Source: Marisa cornuarietis (taxonomy: Eukaryota; Mollusca; Gastropoda; Architaenioglossa; Ampullariidae). Taken from it: a DNA stretch of 64,000 nucleotides. Positions 44,234 through 57,370 of this stretch are shown here, one piece after another. Where the stretch lies: NCBI GenBank assembly GCA_004794655.1, contig SMMW01000524.1:310001-374000 (forward strand), written 5' to 3'. How positions within the stretch are numbered: position 1 is the first letter of the stretch; every line of letters starts with the position of its first letter. The notes under the pieces were generated by a model. The model did no database searches, was not told the DNA's origin, and worked only from the letters and a program-made list of their open reading frames with translations. Position numbers and translations under genes: made by a program.

Positions 44234-44301
44234 GTCACGTGGTTTGTAAGCAAGAATACCATTGGTTCACAGACAAACGTCTCCTTGTAAGGAAAGCGAA
44301 A
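44234..44301 (-). promoter_or_regulatory. C2 promoter with perfect ISRE core
   Basis: GAAAGCGAAA at 44292-44301 fits the ISRE/IRF core GAAANNGAAA exactly and lies 185 bp upstream of the C2 start codon. A TCACGTGG E-box is at about 44234. The surrounding CTTGTAAGGAAAGCGAAAG aligns with CTTTTACGGAAACCAAAAG upstream of gene A and CTTTTATGGAAACAAACAG upstream of gene F. Confidence 0.55.
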
Positions 44302-44351
44302 GAAGAAGTGAAGGTGGTCTAGCGCTGTTGTATTCTAGGAAAATTATCTGA

Positions 44352-44510
44352 AAATCTTAATTTGTTAATAATAATAATAACAACAACAACAACAACAACA
44401 GTGAATTTATATAGCGCTATATCCTGGTCCTATGGACAGGCTCATGGCGCTTTACAAAAAATAGACACAGAAGCACAGACAGACATGGACGCAAGCAACA
44501 TAACATGCAA
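44352..44510 (-). repeat. TATAGCGC-type short element with AAT/AAC tail
   Basis: An AATAATAACAAC tract is followed by ATTTATATAGCGCTATATCC and CTCATGGCGCTTTAC, the same end pattern as the elements at 37.8 and 61.3 kb. Confidence 0.55.
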
Positions 44511-44650
44511 CATTGTTGCCTAGAAAGAAAGCCAGATAATATGAGTGATAACTAGCAAGAAGCTGCTCCAGCGTGCGCAAATCATTTTAAAAACTTTGAT
44601 TGAGTCTGCAAATCCTGCTGTCAACATCACAAATCCAGTTAGAACGAAAG

Positions 44651-44654
44651 GTTT

Positions 44655-44697
<43 letters not shown>
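44651..44697. repeat. (TTG)n microsatellite
   Basis: About 15 TTG units. Confidence 0.95.
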
Positions 44698-44699
<2 letters not shown>

Positions 44700-45008
44700 T
44701 GGGGGAGGGTCTCATCTGCTCACTGGGTTATCCGCAGAATGCCTATTCGAAAAACCGAAATGAGTTCACAAGCCGTCTTTCGATGATGATTTATTGACTG
44801 GAGACACCTGTAAGTTTCGCAATGAGAACTGATTGTCGTCTTATTCATAAAAATTGCCGCACACGTTTCAACAAAATGCTTAATAAACCATATCAAACTT
44901 TAACTATTCTATAGCTCAACTGCGTCGATTCACCCGTAGTGAATCATTGGATTTGACGAGGAGATGGTACTTTGGAGATGTTAAAAGTAAAAATGCAACA
45001 AGTTACTT

Positions 45009-46905
45009 TCAGAAGTCCCCTAGCACTCCATAAATAACATTGAAACTACTGCTCATCCTCATACTAACACCTGCGGTCACAGTGCTCCCCACCATTAAGG
45101 CTTTCCAGGCCATCAGCCCTACCGCCCCCGTCGACTGAAGACCGCTAATCACCGACATGCCATTGCCTGAGACACAGAGTAAATGTCAGTACAGTAACCC
45201 AGCGGGAGAGCACTAAGTCTTGCACAGGCACACGAATTACCAAAAGCCATGTCTAGTCTTTAACTTGTCTACCCGTCCACAAACCAAGGAGTCTGTGCTC
45301 TTGTTTTATGTTTTTAATGGTCGGAGAGCCTGTTTTTGGCTGGGATACCGTGCGATCAAAGCTTACATCGTTATATTTATATGTTGTTATTATTAATTCA
45401 CTTTATACAATTTTGTCAGGTGCATGTACAGGGAATGAAAGAAGTTCTTACCAGCGGGTTTCACACAAGTTAAGCCCCTTCCCCATATCACAGAAGATGA
45501 AGACGACGATTTGAAAAGCACATGATGAATGAAAAGCCAAGTGGATGACTGGACACTAATACTGATTATATGGCACTGAAAATGTTGCCATCGTGATTTT
45601 CTTAAATTTAAGAGTACTTTGAGGTACTAAGCATACCCCAGGTGATTGTCACGTACCCGGTTGTAGCAGCTAGCGACATTGCTTTTGTAGCAAGAGATCC
45701 ATCAGTGATGCCACCAGCACCGAAACCAACAGCTGCAAGAACTGCAGGCATTGCTACGACAGCGACCCCTGCTGCCGCCACTCCAGCTACCAAGGTATCG
45801 CCGAACCTCCACAGCCTGGAGCTTGTAGAAGAATTTTTCTCCTCCACAAGTTCTTTCAGGATTGTCACGTACCCGGTTGTATGAGTTACCGGTTTTACAT
45901 TGGCAGCCGGAGATCCAGCAATGCTCCGTTTGAAATCAAGAGCTGCTCGTGCTGCCAAAGAAGCGCCTAACCTCCACAGCCTGGGGCCTGTAGAAGTATC
46001 TTTCTCCTGCACAGGTTCGTTTGGGACCATCTTTTGCATCTGGAAATCTATATAAAAATATAATAAGAAAAAACAAAAATGTACCAACAAAGACTTCCAT
46101 GAAGAGCTTACAAAATGCTAGAACTTGACAATAATGGAAACTGTAACTTTGTATCTGAGATTAGGCTTAATCTTTTAAGGTATTATTTTGGACATGTTTG
46201 GCTAAATCGAGGAGTGGAAGCAGTTAGTAATTTTATTAAATGTTTTAAAGGATAATTGATTGTCGAAAGCAAGAATGGAGTTATATCACCAATAACAGTT
46301 TTTATAAGTCAATTAAATCTGCGCCACCCTAGGAGTTCAATTTAGATGTTAACAGATTCGCAAGAAATACACTGATGCGACCTCGATTTGGAATTTCAGA
46401 CATTATGTCACACACCTTAAGGCGTGTAGGAGATAGAGAAAGTTGAAGAAATGGAACGTTTTTTTCAGAAAACAGGAAAAAGTAGAGAAGCTAGAGAGTA
46501 TTGCCACCTGCTTTAGCTGCTGCCATCTGGCGTCTTCTGCAGTGTGTGGCCCGTTTTTTCTTTTTGTTGTTGTTGTTGTTGTTGTTGTTGTTTTTTAAAA
46601 CCAAACAACGTTGCGTTTTGCCCTTTTTCCTGATCTTATTGAATTTTCACTGAAAATGTCAAACAGAACAGCCATCTTTACACTTTTGCTATCACGTGAT
46701 GCTGCTCACATGACACGTGCTTTCTACTGCATGACGTTGTGTGGTCGACTCGTGTAAAGTACAGTCTGTCTTATGTCTTATTTCTAAGATTCCTTTTTGA
46801 ACTCAGTCGTGTTTACATACCCGCATAGGAATACACGGATGAACATAATCACATGCACATACAGGGAGATACAGAAAGATAGAGATTCATCTAGTTACGG
46901 TTGCC

Positions 46906-46961
<56 letters not shown>

Positions 46962-47217
46962 GTACACTTGCATAGCATTCTATCACAACACTAGGGTTAT
47001 GCTCTGAGCGTTAATCAACTACATTATAATCAACACCAAGGGTAGAAACTGGACAACAAATAAACACAGTGAAAGCTATGATGCGGAACAACATTCAGAT
47101 TGAAACATGGTGCAGTGCGCCAATCGCATTGTCCTGTTACTTATATTTGGGGACTTTACAACGTAAAAGAAAATAAATAAATATGTGCTCAGTATCATAG
47201 ACCTTCGTGAAGTCCAT
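45009..47217 (-). pseudogene. ISG12-like copy D with duplicated module, probably broken
   Basis: First exon 47203-47217 (MDFTK, weak donor GTCTAT), hydrophobic exon 45657-46039 and terminal exon ending at 45009. There is no signal exon; exon 1 (phase 0) would join directly to MQKMVPNEPVQEKDTS, which is also phase 0. Within the large exon a module occurs twice: EKDTSTGPRLWRLG...SPAANVKPVTHTTGYVTI (with the membrane part deleted) and EKNSSTSSRLWRFG...GFGAGGITDGSLATKAMS...TTGYVTI. Each ends in an identical donor-like CCGGGTACGTGACA. The terminal exon after TCTCAG has one extra base relative to E, giving an early stop; a cryptic TTAG acceptor 20 nt inside would restore frame. I favour a pseudogene. 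Confidence 0.6.
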
Positions 47218-47909
47218 ATTGTGAGTCAGACTTTCAGAGCAGTTCAGGGTGTGCCACTTAAATCAGCTATAAAAGACCTATCGGAGGTTTTGTGTTACCA
47301 TCCCTGAATAAATCTCTGCCACGTATCGTTTGCGTCAAGAAATAATAGGTTGGCATATGATTGACCCCCGTTTCACAGTCTAGCTCTACTGCACCTTGAT
47401 TCTGAGAAGAGTTTATATGATGCGTTGTATTGATGTCTGTGCTATGTGACCATGTGCAATATTGTAGTTCAGATCGAAGTTCCCTGTAACCCTTTCCCAG
47501 TCAGAATGGCAGGTTGATTTACTAATAAAGTTCGCCTCACACGTTTCTCGAAAGTCTCATAAAACACTTAATCAAGAAATAGACAGAACGCCTGATACAA
47601 CATCAATCTCCATCTTGTGTTTATTTTCTTTACAGACGAAGAATATCCACACGATCATACTGAGGAGTGAAGGGGTTAAGCTTTCAACTGAAGTAAGATT
47701 TTTCTTTAAGGCAATCAGATCAACTCCTAACCACCTGTTGCTCCATCAAACTCAGGTTTAGGACCACAAAACAAAACTATGCTTAACTCATTTTAGTGCA
47801 TTTTCAGCATTTATAAATATTCTTGCACAGTTTATGTATTTTGGGGTTTGCATGTTCACAGCCCAATGGTTTAGATATTTCATTGCACCTGCGTGAATGT
47901 GTGTGTGTG

Positions 47910-47957
<48 letters not shown>

Positions 47958-48268
47958 TTGTTTTGTTTTGTTTTTTGTTTTTTTTTTTGGGGGGGGGGGC
48001 TCGGGTCGGGGGAAAGTGAGTCAGTGAATGCTCAGTCGAAGCTACCCTACTCATCAAACGTATTCACGTAACAACAGACAATGAAACAACCTTACAAGCA
48101 ACCAGTGTCAACTTATTTCCCTTGTTCAAACTGGCGTTGCAAGAGGGACCACATACAGACTGCAAGTTGTCCCCACAGCCTTGTGATCTTTGACGTTTGT
48201 CCCGGAAAAGTTGGCCAGATTAGAGCTGTTCTTACGCACGTTTTTTTTAGACATCACACGCGTGAATG

Positions 48269-48322
<54 letters not shown>

Positions 48323-49150
48323 AACAAACAAACAAAAGAATGGAGTACACACTTCCTGTTCACCTGCCTCTCAGCTTCATTGTATTTATGGTGTATACTT
48401 GCACAACATTAACAACGCAGAAGCAACGATGTGTGGGTGCATAAATTCTCTTTGGTTCTACACAAATTTGTAATCAAACTGAAAATAAGATCTCAAAACC
48501 TCCCATGTAAAACTTGTTGTGCTCATAATAATCAAAGCCTAACCAGGTGTTGCTGTCATTATCAGACTCTCTAGTGCCTGGCAGTGTGTGTAGTCAACGC
48601 GGCTCCCTTTTGAGGTGCTTTTGTGCAAGACGGAGAGAGATGATTGAGGTGGGGGGAGGAAAACGGAGTACCCGGAAAAAAAACCCGATGGCTGGCCCTG
48701 CAAACAGGTGTAACATACACAGTGTGTAACATACAGGTGTAACATACACAGTGTAGTGACGAGCGTGTGACGTTTGGTTACACTTGTTATGGATGTTTCA
48801 GAAATGTGATAGATCCACCCAACAAGTGCCTCAGTCTCACAAGGTCGCCATCACAATATTCAATACTCCAGAAGATGCGATCCCTCACCGCTGCTGTCCT
48901 GTCACTGAGTTGAGGTCACCACATCTTTGCTTATGTTTACTCTTCTACCTTGGGCCAGTGTTTGTTTTTTCATCCCAGCTTTTATACTTTTGACAACGTG
49001 CCATCTCTAAAGTTTCTGACACCTTTTTTTTCACCAGCTTTTTAAAAGTCACGTTACGGTCGTGAACATGTTCTTGGATTATGACACCTGACACATTCAT
49101 ACTTTCATACATTATATAGCAGCCCACTGCCTCGTGGCGCTGGGTGCACA
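46424..49150. repeat. Segmental repeat R1, copy e
   Basis: It includes a TTG tract (46565), TCACGTGA (46692-46699), an AAT microsatellite (46906-46959), the MDFTK first exon (47203-47217) and an AC tract (48271-48318). It shows the uninterrupted AGATTCATCTAGTTACGG junction that the LINE occupies in copy b. The signal exon present to the left of this point in copies a and b is deleted here. Confidence 0.65.
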
Positions 49151-50230
49151 CGTCATCCTCTTTGGGACGTGCTGAAGATTTATAACCTTGTGGGTCGATA
49201 CTCTCAGAGTAACATCAGTGTCATAGGAATTGTTTCGATATGCCTGCCTTGCATCTGTCATCACACTGAGCCCGTCAGTCAAAGGAGATCCCTGTTCTAA
49301 ATGAAGCGCAGCTGCGACAGACTAACGTCTGCAGAAAATCGTGGCAGCTGCTTACTCAAAAAAATGATCGGATACAATTCCCATATGTGCAAATTTAGAC
49401 ACTATTTTTTATAGGGAACTGGGAAAACCCCTGACATAAGGTACGCAAGGTATATTCTGTCACTCATCAAACGGTTGTCATCCAGAAGGAACGAGTGCCA
49501 CTCAATATCATGTCTCTCGGAATGGCCAAAGTAGTAAACAACACACATCCATTCACATTTGACGAAGTCACTGTGAGTTAGGATGTACACCATACTGAAT
49601 GTTCATGTCCTTCACCTTGTCATGCGAACTCCAGTCGATACACGGAGCGAAAAAACTGCTTTATTCTGATGGTGAATTTGCTTCGTTTCACCTCAGCTTT
49701 CTCTTCACCTAGTTTTGTTCTCATCATCTATCGCACTTAATGTTTAGGTATACAGGAAGGTCGGAATAGGGGGGGGTTAAATGGTATTTTATAGAGCCAT
49801 GCAAACACGAACGTATATCTCTGGACTGCTGGCTATTTGCCGAGACCAACTCTTAGCCTTTTGCGCAGTTTTAGTTGTCCGGTCTCGGCGAACCATTTAG
49901 CAGTTTAATATCTGGAAGTGCGATAAAGTTCCTGAACTCAGCAATAGACTTGTAATAAACTTATTCCTTAGTTACTTTTTTTGGAAGCAAAATGCTCGAC
50001 ATCCGCTTCCCATGACTTAGAGCCAATAAAAAACGGAAAACACAACAGGCCATAATGCTTGAACTTTTGTGCCTCCGTCAGCACGTAAGTTCCCATCTTT
50101 GCTCTCCTTGATGTGAATAGTTAAACCGGAAGTGAATTTTTTGCTTTGGACTCGTTCTAGAAGTAAATGCTGGGAGGGAGAGAATTCGTCTGCAAGCAGT
50201 CTGAAGATGTATATTTCCGAGATGCAAATA
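49150..50230. other. Intergenic region, no gene seen
   Basis: A stretch at about 49820-49920 resembles 41780-41880 (both with ACTCTTAGCCT and TTCTCGGCGAA-like motifs), and about 50150-50200 resembles the sequence after it. These are more duplicated flank fragments. No exon is supported. Confidence 0.45.
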
Positions 50231-50990
50231 TGGGGCCTCCCCTTGATTTCATTTTGTTTTTGTTTAACGCCGTGCCAGCAACTAAGTCTATATCACGGCG
50301 AGTTTTCATTGAACGGGACGACACATCATACGGATCACACAACTTTCCACAGCGTACAGTACTGGACTGAAATGTGTTGCGAAATGTGTCTGACTCAAAT
50401 GTACATATAGACATATACGCGCACACATGCATGTAAACAGTCGCACATGCACTCCTTCGTTAAGTACATGCAATGCTTGTGTACTTCATTCTGTACTGAC
50501 TTTAAACATCCGTAAATAAAATACTTAATTGCATTTTCAAAATATTTATTATGTACTTGAATAAAGCAGCAAAATGCATATAACACGTATGCACTACAGA
50601 GAATCTATAACAAAAAACCTGAACCATAGGTGTCACGGACCAGTTAACAAATTTCCAATCTAAACAGAAAAACAGTTCTATAAACTGCTCAACAGAAGAT
50701 TTTTTTCGAGCTTTCAACTGGTAACTGAAAAGACAGGAACGTTAAAAGAGACAATACTCTAATAAATCAAAGAGACTGGAAAAGCAAAGATATTGCAAAC
50801 ACTAATACAGCAGTCGACAATAAAAAAAAAATTTCAAGTCCACTACAACGAAAAAATAAAAAATACACTCACCAGTAATTTAGAGAATAATAAAGAAAAT
50901 ATTCTGCAAAAATTAAGCGAAGAACAGAATTACTAAACATCTACATGCCTCCATGCCGAAAAGACCAGTTTATAGGAGAGGCTATATTTA
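50230..50990. repeat. Duplicated flank of the gene F unit
   Basis: It contains the short interspersed sequence GCCAGCAACTAAG...TATATCACGGCGAG and a segment (50400-50990) matching 33600-34190. Its end matches the flank of gene A near 4.95-5.06 kb. Confidence 0.55.
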
Positions 50991-51311
50991 AACTCTGCAG
51001 CCTGTACTTAACTACCTTTCAAATTACTTTGTAGATGTGGGAGTTGGTTAACCGCACCACGGGACAAATCGAGTTAAATTGTGTTATACTGAGCTTGTTT
51101 TATTTTTATTCCCCACACCTGAGTTGGAACAAAATGATCGGTCTTTGGATTCACTAGGATACAAACGATACCAGAATCAAAGCTGTAAACTGGTCTGTGC
51201 GGCAATATGTGAAGACAAGTGGAAGCTGGTGATCGTACATTAACAACAGTGCAGTCACTAACATATTAATGGATGTAAATAAACGTGGGGTGCCGGACGA
51301 AGTCACGTGAC

Positions 51312-54300
51312 TTAACAGTTGCATCCGCAGGTCTCAGCCGTGCCGTACACAGTGCTAGCCACAGCTCCCCCAACGACAGCCATCTGTGAGGCTGTCATAC
51401 CTGCGGCTCCGATGGCCTGGAGTGTAGACACCGCCGCCATTCCGTACCTGTAACGTCACAGCACACGTGACTAAAGTCTTACGTCATATCCTGCTGCTCA
51501 GTAAAAGCTTGTACTCGCCAAGTGAATAGCTCCCCTCCTCTCGTCTCCACAAAAATTTAAAATGATCTCATTAGCTACAATTGTGCCTAACGTAAGCGTA
51601 TCCAGCTCAGTGCTTTTGACCTCGTTGTGAAGATGACCTTTGTGGGCCTGCATTTCGAGAGTGCAAGAGATTCACCCCAAAAACACGCTAAATATAACAT
51701 GAACTCCGGCCTGGGGAATCGTCACATTAATCTGTAAGTCACTTTCCATTTTGAAAATAGGATGCAGACATTCCTTAAATCATCTTCAAACTCTAGAAGT
51801 ATAATCGTGACATTACCTAGTTTACGGCACCTCAACAGCGCCTCGAACCGTTTTACGAAATCAGTGCGCTGTACAAGTCTCCAGATATGATTATTATGGG
51901 ATACACGCTGATATTACGTTGTCAAAATTTGCATGGTAGAGGTATTAGGTCATTTGCTTTTCGTAATTATTAATATTTTGGGGGGAATCATCAGTAACAT
52001 CTTATAAAGAGGAAAATAAGCATACTGCAGAGCATCATACACTAGTCAAACATGATATACAAGCTTCCTCTCCACGAAAGGACTAATACTGGGAATCTTG
52101 ATCAGAATCAAACACACGGTGTAGATTTACATATGTCTTAGCCAGACGACCCCTACGTCCCTCAACGTCTCCCCACCGACCCATCCATCCACCCACCCAC
52201 ACACACCTACCCACACACACACACACACTTATCTTTACTAGTAAACTTGTAAAATAAACATGCTCGTGACATTTTCTCAGCTCCTTCAAACCTGCCATAG
52301 TGACATACCCGGTTGTGGCGGCTGTGGACATTGCAGTTGCGGCCAGAGACCCAGCTGCAATGCCTCCAGCTCCAAATCCGACAGCGGCGACCGCCACCGG
52401 AGCCAAAACAACAGCCGCCCCTCCTGCCGCCACCGCCAGAAATAGATCCCCCAAGGAGATACCTGGAGATAAATTTAGTCTCATAAACCGTTCACCTCAA
52501 CGACACTAGTTCTCACCTTACCAAGCGTTAAAGACCCACCAAATTAATTTTTTTCCTTTATAGAGACGTTAGCTGTTTTCTAAAATTTGATTGGACCTTC
52601 TCTGTGCATCTTTCGCAGGTTACACCTCAAGAAAAAGAATGATTTGTTCATATTTATGTAATCAAAATAGTTTAATGAGCTAAGCAAAAATTTAACAAAT
52701 TAGGATTCTGGGTCTTTAAAAGATGTTCTGAACCCAGCACGGCAGAGAACTTGTGGTCTGTAATGTTACTTGGTATACACCTTTAAAACATTATATATTG
52801 CCGGTTGACTTTTGCTGTTTCTATCAATGTCTAAACTTTAATATCAGTGAAGTGAAGGAACTCCACATGTTCTATTTACCTTGAGCGGTCATTGGAGACA
52901 TCAGCAAAATGGCCAACAACAGGGTAACCTGCAAAAAAGAATCAAGTTGAATTACAAAATCATTGTAATTGAGTTAAAGGATGCTTAGCAAGTCGAAGAA
53001 GTTAAGCCACTTTTTAAAAATAAAGTACTGAAAAGCAGCGAAAGGAAAGAATGTTTTAATATAGTTATGCTGGAGCTGAAGACTTCCGGGACTGTCTTGC
53101 CAAGTTTAGTTTGGAAAATATTCTACATGTATATCCTCCCAAGATGTCTTAAATATCAGCTAATTTAGGTTAACGAAAATTTACTTTTTCAATTCTCAAG
53201 CATTATTATAATTTCTCTTTTCTGTAATAGAATTAGCATTTTGGATCATTCCTATTCTGAACAGGTACAGCTTGTGCTGCTTTTATCAAGCAGAGCTAAG
53301 GCAGAAACATCGCCATTGTTAAGGGCAGATAATATGTCCGTGGTTACTTTGATGAAAGTAGTTTCACTACTGTAAATAAAACCTCTATGCCGACTGAGCC
53401 TGAGGTGGTTTTCCTGTGTAAATGAGCCCAGAGCTGTGTCAAAACCACTTTCTCAATTATCCTAGTAACTTAAGAAGCAGCCTCACCAGGGAAGTTTTAA
53501 ACAAACATGGGAAATGACCTGTTGACAAACTGACATATCTGTAATGGCAAGAATTAAAACATCTAAGCACCCTAGAAGAAGACTTGTATGCATTGGTTCA
53601 AACTAGCTCTTGGTTGTTGGTTTGGTTCTGAGAATGCTTGCATCAGCATCGGAGACTGGTCGAAACTCAGTAAAAGAGCATCCTGGGAGAAGATCACATG
53701 AGATGTTCTCACTTGCTGACACAAACAAGAAGCGCACTGGAGCCAGGGCATTCAAAAACGCGGCACCTAAACTGTGGAATGCTCTGCCATTGTCATTGTC
53801 AACCATCACCTCAGCAACCACGTTTCGGAAAAGACTTAAGACCCATCTGTTTATTTAAGTCGGACAAAGTTAAACAACCAAGCAACACTTCTGTCTTTAT
53901 ATTTGTTACTTTCCTGGTGTTTTATCTATTTATTTACTTTATTTTTTTCTTATTTTTTATTTTGTTTTTGCTGTGCAATGAGCATTCTTCTGAATGGAAA
54001 CCTGCGCATTACAAATGGACATCATCATCATCATCTGACATCTAGTCTTACTAGTGAATATGTCACTGAAAACTTGCGGTAGCTGTGAAGCACCGTAGGC
54101 AGTGGGCAGTGGGATTGTTGTGATAAGTCCAATCATTCGATTGCAGATGTCAAACAGCTTCTTGGAAGAGGTGCAGTTAATTATCTGGGACTGAAGGTTG
54201 TTTTGGTTCTGTGTACACAATGTGCAATGCATCGTTTTGTGGTGTTATAGATCGCTCAGTGGATGGTGAGTCCAGTATTCTACCAAGCACGTTCAGCTCG

Positions 54301-55970
54301 CTGACTTCTGCTCAGGTCGGGGAGTTTGACACGGATCTGCGAATACCAAGGTGCATATTTGGACCGGCGTGTCAGAGGTCGAGACCCTGGAGCAGGATAA
54401 TCACCATCTTTAAGCAGGACACACACAGTCTACTTGATCGACAGATGATGGCTGGCGCATCCCTCTCTATAGGGACGTTTTAAAAGCTTGTTTATCAATA
54501 TTGCACAGAGAGTGAGCGAGTCAATACACTGGCGCCGATAATAGACGTCTGAAATCAAGTTTGACCAGTAAACATTAGTGGTCAGACGAGCGTTCTTGAG
54601 AAGCATCAATGGCCATCAGGTCGATGTATAACCAAGTCTGTGTTCTCTTTTGTGAGTAGGCTGTGACATGGACTGGACCAAACAGAAAGTGTGCAGCATT
54701 TCTGACAATTTGACAGTGCCAGGATAAGAAAGAATGTCGAAGTGCATATTAATATATGAAAGAAGTACTGTGGGTCCGATCGGAGAAAAAGGTAGAGGCT
54801 GTAAGTTTGATCTTGACGCTCGCAGGTGGTCTATAGATGCAGACCAGGTGCTAAACCCCCCCCCCCAAAAAAAAAAACAGAAGTACAAATTCAAAAGACG
54901 TATGTAGAAGTGACAAGTACTCAGCAAGTGCTGATCTGTAGACTATAGCAATATCGCCCCAACGTGAAAGAGGGGAAAAAAGGTTTCAGGCAGCACCTCA
55001 CTGGATTGACATCGACGCACGCACTGTCGTCGCCTTGGTGTTTAAGCCACGTCTCAGTCACAATGAAAAGATCTAGGTGTCACGTTTCGAGGTATGTGAC
55101 ACAACTTGCTTCAGTGACTGGAATGCCGACGAGACAGTCTGAGCATTGAAAAACCCAACGCGGAAGAGAAACATGACCTGGTAAAGAGCTGACAACACAC
55201 AACCGAAGTTTGCGCATTATCAGGGAATGGCAGAACTTTGATACACACGTGTAAAGACTCCTCATGCTTGCCTTACCGTCCAGCGACCAAAAACGTGTCT
55301 TTCCTCTTTTATTTTTTTTTTTTTTTGAAGTTATTTTCAAAAGCACCCAGTAAACCAGATAGGTGTAGCAAATTAATACCCAAGGATGCCTCTGTGTGTG
55401 CGCGTGCACGTGCGCCTGTGTGGCAATCTGGCCAATCTGCTTACTGTGTGTAAAATTGATGAATCTATCTAAGGGTACTTCGTAATTGGACATGCACTGT
55501 ACAATATGTGATAATCTTTAGCAAATCCCGGCGAGCGTCAAATATTTAAGAGTATGCGTCCAGGATTTTTACAGTCGCTAAGATTGCCCACATTCCAGAG
55601 GTGAAAAAAAAGACAAATGTTATTTTTCGCACAAAGTTTATTGAAAATCAGTTGCTTTGATGAACGCTTTGATCGATAAGAGATTACCTATCATCTATCG
55701 AGCAAAAAAGGACGCGCCTGTTGCGTAGTGCCTTGCAATGACAGAAATGATGGAATGGTGAACGGCTATTCTTGAACAGAAGGGAAGTAACCCTTTCAGT
55801 TGCTAAGACATGGATAATGCAAAATGGATAATTTCCTCTACGTCAACAGACCACAAGCTGGCGATAATATTAACTGAAAATTCTGGCTCGCTTCGACTTA
55901 AGTCGACATAAGAACAAACATACATGCAATGCAATGTTGTCAGAATCTACGTTACCTTGATGCATGCCAT
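51312..55970 (-). CDS. ISG12/IFI27-like secreted or membrane protein, gene F
   Basis: Exons 55956-55970 (MACIK, donor GTAACG), 52880-52928 (VTLLLAILLMSPMTAQ), 52309-52462 (ISLGDLFLAVAAGGAAVVLA, then VGFGAGGIAAGSLAATAMS) and 51312-51447 (YGMAAVSTLQAIGAAGMTAS...TAETCGCNC). They total 354 nt and 117 residues, with exon sizes identical to gene A, of which it is the intact paralogue. The signal peptide is followed at once by the Gly/Ala-rich membrane domain; the C-terminus has three cysteines against two in A. Intron 1 was enlarged by LINE fragments. The stop codon is followed at once by the GTCACGTGAC palindrome (51302-51311), as in A and C2. Gene E lies next to it in the direction of its promoter. 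Confidence 0.85.
53600..54037 (+). repeat. LINE 3' end (CR1/L2-like)
   Basis: The plus frame reads RAFKNAAPKLWNALPLSLST then TTFRKRLKTHLFI, the standard ORF2 C-terminus, followed by a 3' UTR ending GCGCATTACAAATG and (ATC)n near 54037. It is in intron 1 of gene F. Confidence 0.75.
54050..55460 (-). repeat. Decayed LINE ORF2, endonuclease region (CR1/L2-like)
   Basis: Minus-strand pieces in order: HLDLFIVTETWLKHQGDD (endonuclease VTETWL...GDD), SMSQPTHKREHRLGYTSTKS (xPTHxxGHTLD-type), SSDH-like, then SKKLFDICNRMIGL and the PLPTAYGASQLPQVFSDIF linker to the reverse transcriptase, which is missing. Many stops are present. It lies back to back with the plus-strand LINE end in the gene F intron. 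Confidence 0.65.
55461..55955. other. Distal part of gene F intron 1
   Basis: Related to the equivalent part of gene A intron 1 (about 7.5-7.75 kb). No separate feature seen. Confidence 0.45.
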
Positions 55971-56081
55971 GCCGACAGTCACTCGATCAGACCTCCGAAC
56001 TTTACAACTGCGAGGTTTGCAGGTGACAACGATGTGAGCAGGTGTCACGTCTGACTAGTTGCTCCCCGCCCGTTAGGAGTG

Positions 56082-56200
56082 GTCACGTGACACCAGCACG
56101 CTTCTTACGTGCAAAGAAATGATTGGAGGACACAAACATTTCCTTTTATGGAAACAAACAGTACTTGATGAGGGGAACTACAACTTTCTATTTTCTGTTT
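56082..56200 (-). promoter_or_regulatory. Promoter block of gene F
   Basis: GTCACGTGAC at 56082-56091, CTTTTATGGAAACAAACAG near 56143-56161, and ACTTTCTATTTTC near 56183 (read on the minus strand AAAATAGAAAGT, one mismatch from GAAANNGAAA). The first two align with the gene A promoter. Confidence 0.45.
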
Positions 56201-56209
56201 CTAGGAACA

Positions 56210-57290
56210 TTTAACCCTGAACAACGTGAGGTTTTCCGCGGTTCGCTTCATCACAGCGCACATTGTCGATGCACTCAACCAGTATTACAGTCAGCCTCAA
56301 GTCTACGAATGTCAGAGTTAAGCACATCCATACTTACGAACGAGCTTCCGCAAAACCTTTTAATTTAGAAGTCCGAGTTACAGACTGATGGTTCGTAGTA
56401 ACAAAATAGTTGTTGTTGTTGTTATTACATTTAAGATGTTTCATGGAATTTGAAAGTGCTTTTGGAATGGTTTATAGACATTGAAAGATAGACTAAATAA
56501 CTAGGTAATGCTAAAGAAGGACTCTACGTGTGTGGTCTGATCTGAATAAAAAATCGACTTAAAGACGGTCTCAGGAAAGTAATTAGTTCGAAACCGAGGT
56601 ATTCATACACTGGTGATTGCTACATGGCTAAAAAAAAGACCAAGTAAAAACATGTTATAATCGATGTTTGTGACCGTTTGTCTTCATAAGTCCATTGTAA
56701 GGGGTAAATGGTCATTTATAATGGAAAAAGTATATATCGTAATTGACTGCTAGTTCCTTTTTTCCTATAGTCTATATTTAACATTGTCAAGAAACTTCAA
56801 AGAGTTTGGTAAACTATTTTTATAGACGTTGGCCGATTGAATAAACATTTGAAATTACTAGCTATTAGCCGGCGTACCCGATTACATCCGAGTTGATTCC
56901 TGTCTGTAATGTTTCCCCTGTGAGTTTTTTGCGACCTTTCGATTTATCATTTCATTCAATTTAAATTAATTCATTGGCAGAAACACAGTCTAATGAAATG
57001 ATAAAACACTTGTCTTGTGTATTTGTGTTTGTATTTATATGTGTTTCTGTGTCTCAAATAACAACGCTGTCCTCTGCTGTTCTGTGAGGTACACTATGTT
57101 GCAATGTCGTCTGCGTTGTATTTATTTTTAACGGGAGGGGGGGGTTAAGCCAGTTGAAACATCTCAGAACGGAGAAAATGCGCTTTAAAAATAAGCATGC
57201 TCTTGGGAAATATAAGCATGTCAAAATTGTAATCAATGCGTAAACCTATCTGAACCGGAATGAATGGGAATATTCCTACCGTCGAACGAG

Positions 57291-57370
<80 letters not shown>

